This document shows, one piece after another, positions 60,655-64,000 of a stretch of DNA of 64,000 nucleotides. How positions within the stretch are numbered: the first letter of the stretch is position 1; each line of letters starts with the position of its first letter. The notes under the pieces are model-generated. The model saw only the letters and a list, made by a program, of their open reading frames with translations. It made no database searches and was not told the origin of the DNA. A program made the position numbers and the translations under genes. This stretch comes from Varibaculum prostatecancerukia. GTDB taxonomy: Bacteria; Actinomycetota; Actinomycetes; Actinomycetales; Actinomycetaceae. The stretch spans positions 1,612,001 to 1,676,000 of the forward strand of contig NZ_OW968402.1 of NCBI RefSeq assembly GCF_943169825.2. Reading direction: 5' to 3'.

Positions 60655-63600
60655 TTTCTTTTCCTTTCAAATAGAGTGAATACAATAGCAATCCCTAATA
60701 CCAGGCACCCTAGAAGCAACACTTCTAAAGAACCGGCGTATCCCGATAAGGGAAGTTTCCCTTCCGGGTAGTTAGTGACGGTCAGGGATCCATTCCCGCC
60801 ACTAACCGTGTTTACATTTCCTTTTCCACTGATAATGGTGACTTTCCCGTTACCGTCTACCGTGAAGTTCACCGGCTGCGGCAGGAGGGCGTAACCCCTG
60901 CTGGTCTGGGTTTCCTTCACAACGTACTTTTGGCCGGGTAACACCTGGAACTTCACAGTTCCATCCGCACCGGTTTTCAAAGTCTTTTCGGCAACATCGG
61001 AACCCTCTTTAAAGAGCTCAAACACCACGCCCGCCATCGCGGAGCCGGTATCGGATTTCTTATTCAAAGAGATTTCAATATCCGATTTCTGGTTATAGCG
61101 CTTGAAAGTTATCACCGGGTTATCCGCGCTCGGGGAAACCGTTTCAACCTCGTTGGAAATTAGATACCCCTTCGGAGCCTTAGTTTCCTGAATCTTATAC
61201 TTCACGCCGAAAGTAAGGCCGGTAAAGGTGGCGAGGCCGACCTCGTTAGTAACCAGCGTCTTCTTGGTTCCATCAGGCGCCGTTAGGGTGAATTCCGCAC
61301 CCGCCAGCGGCTTACCGGTTTCTTTCGATAGTTTCGAAACCGTGATCCTGCCGGTGTCCTTAGTGTTAGGCACCTCCATAGTGATCAGTCCGGTAAACCC
61401 TTCTAGCAGGGCATAGTCGGATACTTTCACCGAAATTGGGTTAGATTTCAGGATATAACCGCTGGGAGCTTGAATTTCCTTCAGCTTATAGATCTTGTTC
61501 GGATCCAGCTTCACGGTTGCCGGCAGGTTAACCAAACCGTCACTACCAGTAACCAGGTTGGTAGCCACTTCCGTCGACTCGTCCTCTTCATACAAGGTGA
61601 ACTTGGCACCGGAAAGCGGAATCACCACATCAAAAACACCTGCCACCTGGCCTGGCACTTTAACCGAGCCGGGAGTGCCCGACACCACCTTGTCCGCTGC
61701 CGCTTCATCAATCGACTTCACCAGGGGTTCGAACTTGAAAACCCGCAGGCGAGAAGGATTATTATTGGCCGTCCAAGTAAACTGCTGCGCCTTATAATCA
61801 TCAACTATGAAATCGTATTGCGCCTGGGGGTCAACATAGTACCCGATGGGAGCTTTCAGCTCTTTCACCCGGTAAATACCGCCATCCAGTTCGGTGAACT
61901 CTGCTTGCCCGGTATCGACTGTAGTTGCCTTCTTAATCGGCTCGGCGGGCCAAGAACCATCGTCGGCCTGCTTGAATAGGCCGAACTCGGCGCCAGCAAG
62001 GTTGCGGGCATCGCCGGTAACATTGGGGTCAACCTTGGTGACTACCAGCGAAGACTGTTGCTTTTGTTCCTCATTGGGCACCAGTAGCTCGCTTTGCTCG
62101 AACAACAGATGCCCGGCAGCATCCTTAAGCTTGCCGGCCTCATCAATCTGGAACTGCAGCGGGGCATCGTTCTTGACATATCCGGCAGGAGCCGTGATTT
62201 CTTTCAGAGTATAGACCTGGTTAATCACCAGATCCTTCAAGATGGCATTAGCGTCTGGTCCCCCGGTGGTTACCTGCGTAACCAGGTTGGTAGCCGAAGC
62301 AGTATTGCCTTTATAGAGGGCGAAGGTCGCGCCGGGTTTAATCACCCCGTCACCGCGCTTCCACTGGCCAAAGGACTTATTCTTATCAGCCATGCCGCGC
62401 ACGCCTAGCTTCGACAAGGACACCGAGCCTTTATCGTTAAAAACCAGACCAAGATCCCCGAAGCCGAACGTCAGATTCAACCCACGGAATTGAGTACATC
62501 CCGTGGAACAAGTCGTAATCGTAAAGTCAATCGGAGCAATCGGCTGCAGGTGACGATCACCCGGATTCTCGGTTAAGCGCCATTTACCGGCAGGAATGCC
62601 ATAGAACTTTACGTCACCGTCATCGTTAGAGCGCACCGTCCTCGGAGCTGAGTTCGGCACAAACATGGTGCCATCGTTCTGTTGCACCGGTAGCGGAGTA
62701 ATCGTGAACTCGATTCCCGCTAAGGGTTGACCGTTCTTATCCACCTTTTTAAACTCGGCGGTACCACGAATCGGCTCGACTGGATACCATTTGCCCATGT
62801 TGGTAACATCAGGCGCTTTAATCTGGTAGGTGCCGGTAGCAGAATCAAAATTAGTCGCACTAAAGTCGGTGGCGGACAGCATAAATGCTCTATCGCTTAC
62901 TGCATACCCGGTCGGAGCCTCGATTTCTCGCACCGTCCAACCCGGGGCGGCATTCACATTCGTAAACCTGACTTTGCCGTTAGAGCCAGAGATAGCGGTG
63001 GCTTTGAGCGCGCCCTCTTTATCATAGAGGCCAAACTTGGCTCCTGCGAGCAGTTTCTTCTGCGCTGACTGTAAGGGCTCGGCTTTGTATCCGTACTTTG
63101 TCAGCTCAATATTTACCGCCGGCGGCACCAAAGTGTTAATCACCGGGTTGGATTCCAGTTTCCCTTCGTGAGAACTAGACACGCTCCAGAAATCATTTAT
63201 CGCCTGCTTACCCAAATGTTCTTGGGAAAGCGGAGTCGCGCCCTTGGGGCCGGCAATCATCGGTACCGTGATCCGCACTTCGCTGCGCGGCTGCTGCGGG
63301 TTGGTATTAGTGAATTTCAACCCCGTTACCGCCGAGCAAGGAGTGCTCTGCCAGTTGGCACGATCCAGGTCATATTTCGTCGCGATACCAGTATCGCAGG
63401 TATAGAAGGTATTCCAACCAGTAGCAGCCGTTCCATCAGCCATTTGGAAGCTGATTCGCCCGCTGGGATCATACTGGTTAATCATGGTGGAACCTTTGCG
63501 GGCAGGAGTACCTGCCACCGGCAGTAAGTCATAGACCACCGGATTTTGCTCCGGGCGCGTCCCGTAGCCTAAGCGCAGCTGATAATCGAAGTTCGCTCCC

Positions 63601-64000
63601 CCGACAGTTCTAATCTCGGTAATCCAGGGGGCATTGGGCTTGCGCTCCCGAATCCGCTTAGTTATGTAGGTTTCATCCCCAACCGCGACTCGGGTGGTAT
63701 TTTCCGCTTTCGACCACGTTCCCGTACCCGCAATCGGGTTCTTCACTTCATTTAGGTAACGGACATTTCCCTGCGCCCGTACAAACGCTTCGTTAATAAT
63801 GTCACCGTCGATAACACCATTGGTAATAGTGGTCTCTAGTTGTCCCACACTGTATACCTGGTTCGGATCCGTGACTTGGTCGGCTTGGAAACGAACCGCT
63901 ACGCGTCCGGTGCCATTGAAGTTGGAAAGGATCTCATAACGCGCTCCGGGCAGCTCCGCAAACTTTTGAGTTAGCGTCACCCGGTTAACTTCCAAGCCCT
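60651..64000 (-). CDS. Large SpaA/CnaB-repeat surface adhesin, pilus tip candidate (LPLSG); start outside window
   Basis: At least 1115 residues are in view and the frame remains open past the window edge, so the N-terminus and signal peptide are missing. The N-terminal visible part is a larger adhesive region; from about residue 290 there are at least six CnaB/SpaA-like domains, each ending in an E-box variant ('REIEAPTGYAVS', 'KEITAPAGYVKN', 'KELKAPIGYYVD', 'KEIQAPSGYILK', 'QETKAPKGYLIS', 'KETQTSRGYALL'), which form stabilising isopeptide bonds. The sorting signal is LPLSG, then a hydrophobic helix and 'FERKRK'. First (visible) gene of the operon with major pilin and srtC; two cysteine pairs near residue 505 ('TTCSTGCTQFRG') may form disulfides. 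Confidence 0.92.
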   Translation of the reverse strand, partial: GLEVNRVTLTQKFAELPGARYEILSNFNGTGRVAVRFQADQVTDPNQVYSVGQLETTITNGVIDGDIINEAFVRAQGNVRYLNEVKNPIAGTGTWSKAENTTRVAVGDETYITKRIRERKPNAPWITEIRTVGGANFDYQLRLGYGTRPEQNPVVYDLLPVAGTPARKGSTMINQYDPSGRISFQMADGTAATGWNTFYTCDTGIATKYDLDRANWQSTPCSAVTGLKFTNTNPQQPRSEVRITVPMIAGPKGATPLSQEHLGKQAINDFWSVSSSHEGKLESNPVINTLVPPAVNIELTKYGYKAEPLQSAQKKLLAGAKFGLYDKEGALKATAISGSNGKVRFTNVNAAPGWTVREIEAPTGYAVSDRAFMLSATDFSATNFDSATGTYQIKAPDVTNMGKWYPVEPIRGTAEFKKVDKNGQPLAGIEFTITPLPVQQNDGTMFVPNSAPRTVRSNDDGDVKFYGIPAGKWRLTENPGDRHLQPIAPIDFTITTCSTGCTQFRGLNLTFGFGDLGLVFNDKGSVSLSKLGVRGMADKNKSFGQWKRGDGVIKPGATFALYKGNTASATNLVTQVTTGGPDANAILKDLVINQVYTLKEITAPAGYVKNDAPLQFQIDEAGKLKDAAGHLLFEQSELLVPNEEQKQQSSLVVTKVDPNVTGDARNLAGAEFGLFKQADDGSWPAEPIKKATTVDTGQAEFTELDGGIYRVKELKAPIGYYVDPQAQYDFIVDDYKAQQFTWTANNNPSRLRVFKFEPLVKSIDEAAADKVVSGTPGSVKVPGQVAGVFDVVIPLSGAKFTLYEEDESTEVATNLVTGSDGLVNLPATVKLDPNKIYKLKEIQAPSGYILKSNPISVKVSDYALLEGFTGLITMEVPNTKDTGRITVSKLSKETGKPLAGAEFTLTAPDGTKKTLVTNEVGLATFTGLTFGVKYKIQETKAPKGYLISNEVETVSPSADNPVITFKRYNQKSDIEISLNKKSDTGSAMAGVVFELFKEGSDVAEKTLKTGADGTVKFQVLPGQKYVVKETQTSRGYALLPQPVNFTVDGNGKVTIISGKGNVNTVSGGNGSLTVTNYPEGKLPLSGYAGSLEVLLLGCLVLGIAIVFTLFERKRK

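Overview
The window looks like a chromosomal segment of an actinobacterium, most plausibly a member of the Actinomycetaceae (inference from gene content; no marker such as 16S rRNA is present). Supporting genes are the Wag31/DivIVA-SepF-YggT division block, a SepIVA-like protein, DUF4032, Rv3235-family and DUF6912-like proteins, an actinobacterial DapD, a Zur/FurB-type Fur protein and a class C sortase pilus operon with LPLTG/LPLSG anchors. Base composition is intermediate for the phylum, with AT-rich and GC-rich patches that mark accessory stretches.

Layout. 1-5.8 kb is accessory: a Bifidobacterium-like GH13 alpha-glucosidase (cut by the window edge), its LacI-type regulator with a paired operator, an IS3-family element that cuts off the regulator's 3' end, an AT-rich MFS sugar-type transporter, and a decayed second IS3 transposase. 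5.8-17.5 kb holds glycerate kinase, an unknown protein, tRNA-Thr, a DsbA-like protein, a membrane Ser/Thr kinase, a DUF4032 kinase-like protein, an OmpR-type two-component system, a class III nucleotide cyclase, and a maf-dapD pair. 17.5-17.9 kb is a noncoding block of stacked inverted repeats between convergent genes.

17.9-27.1 kb is a leftward housekeeping block: an orphan NarL regulator, mutM, rnc, DUF177, sepIVA-like, coaD, rsmD, recG and a divergent YloV/DAK2 gene. 27.3-30.7 kb runs rightward: rpmB, a TM2 protein, and infC-rpmI-rplT with an apparent AUC start for infC and two terminator-like leader hairpins, then a SpoU methyltransferase. 30.8-34.8 kb is an AT-richer ABC exporter plus NarL-type two-component cassette. 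34.8-38.5 kb carries a DinJ-YafQ module and an OmpR-type two-component system with a His/Asp-rich sensor loop next to an unknown membrane-anchored low-complexity protein.

38.7-48.2 kb runs leftward: comEA-comEC-holA-zur, lspA-rluD, wag31, yggT, sepF, pgeF and ftsZ (transcribed ftsZ to yggT). 48.4-54.8 kb has a HIT hydrolase, DUF6912-like and Rv3235-family proteins, secA and metK. 54.8-56.7 kb has a RelB/DinJ-YoeB pair and a 1.4 kb noncoding tract with an 87 bp exact repeat, two-orientation GGAGGG motifs and an AT-rich stretch with two DnaA-box matches. 56.7-64 kb ends with a tandem universal stress protein and a pilus operon (tip adhesin, partial; major pilin; class C sortase).
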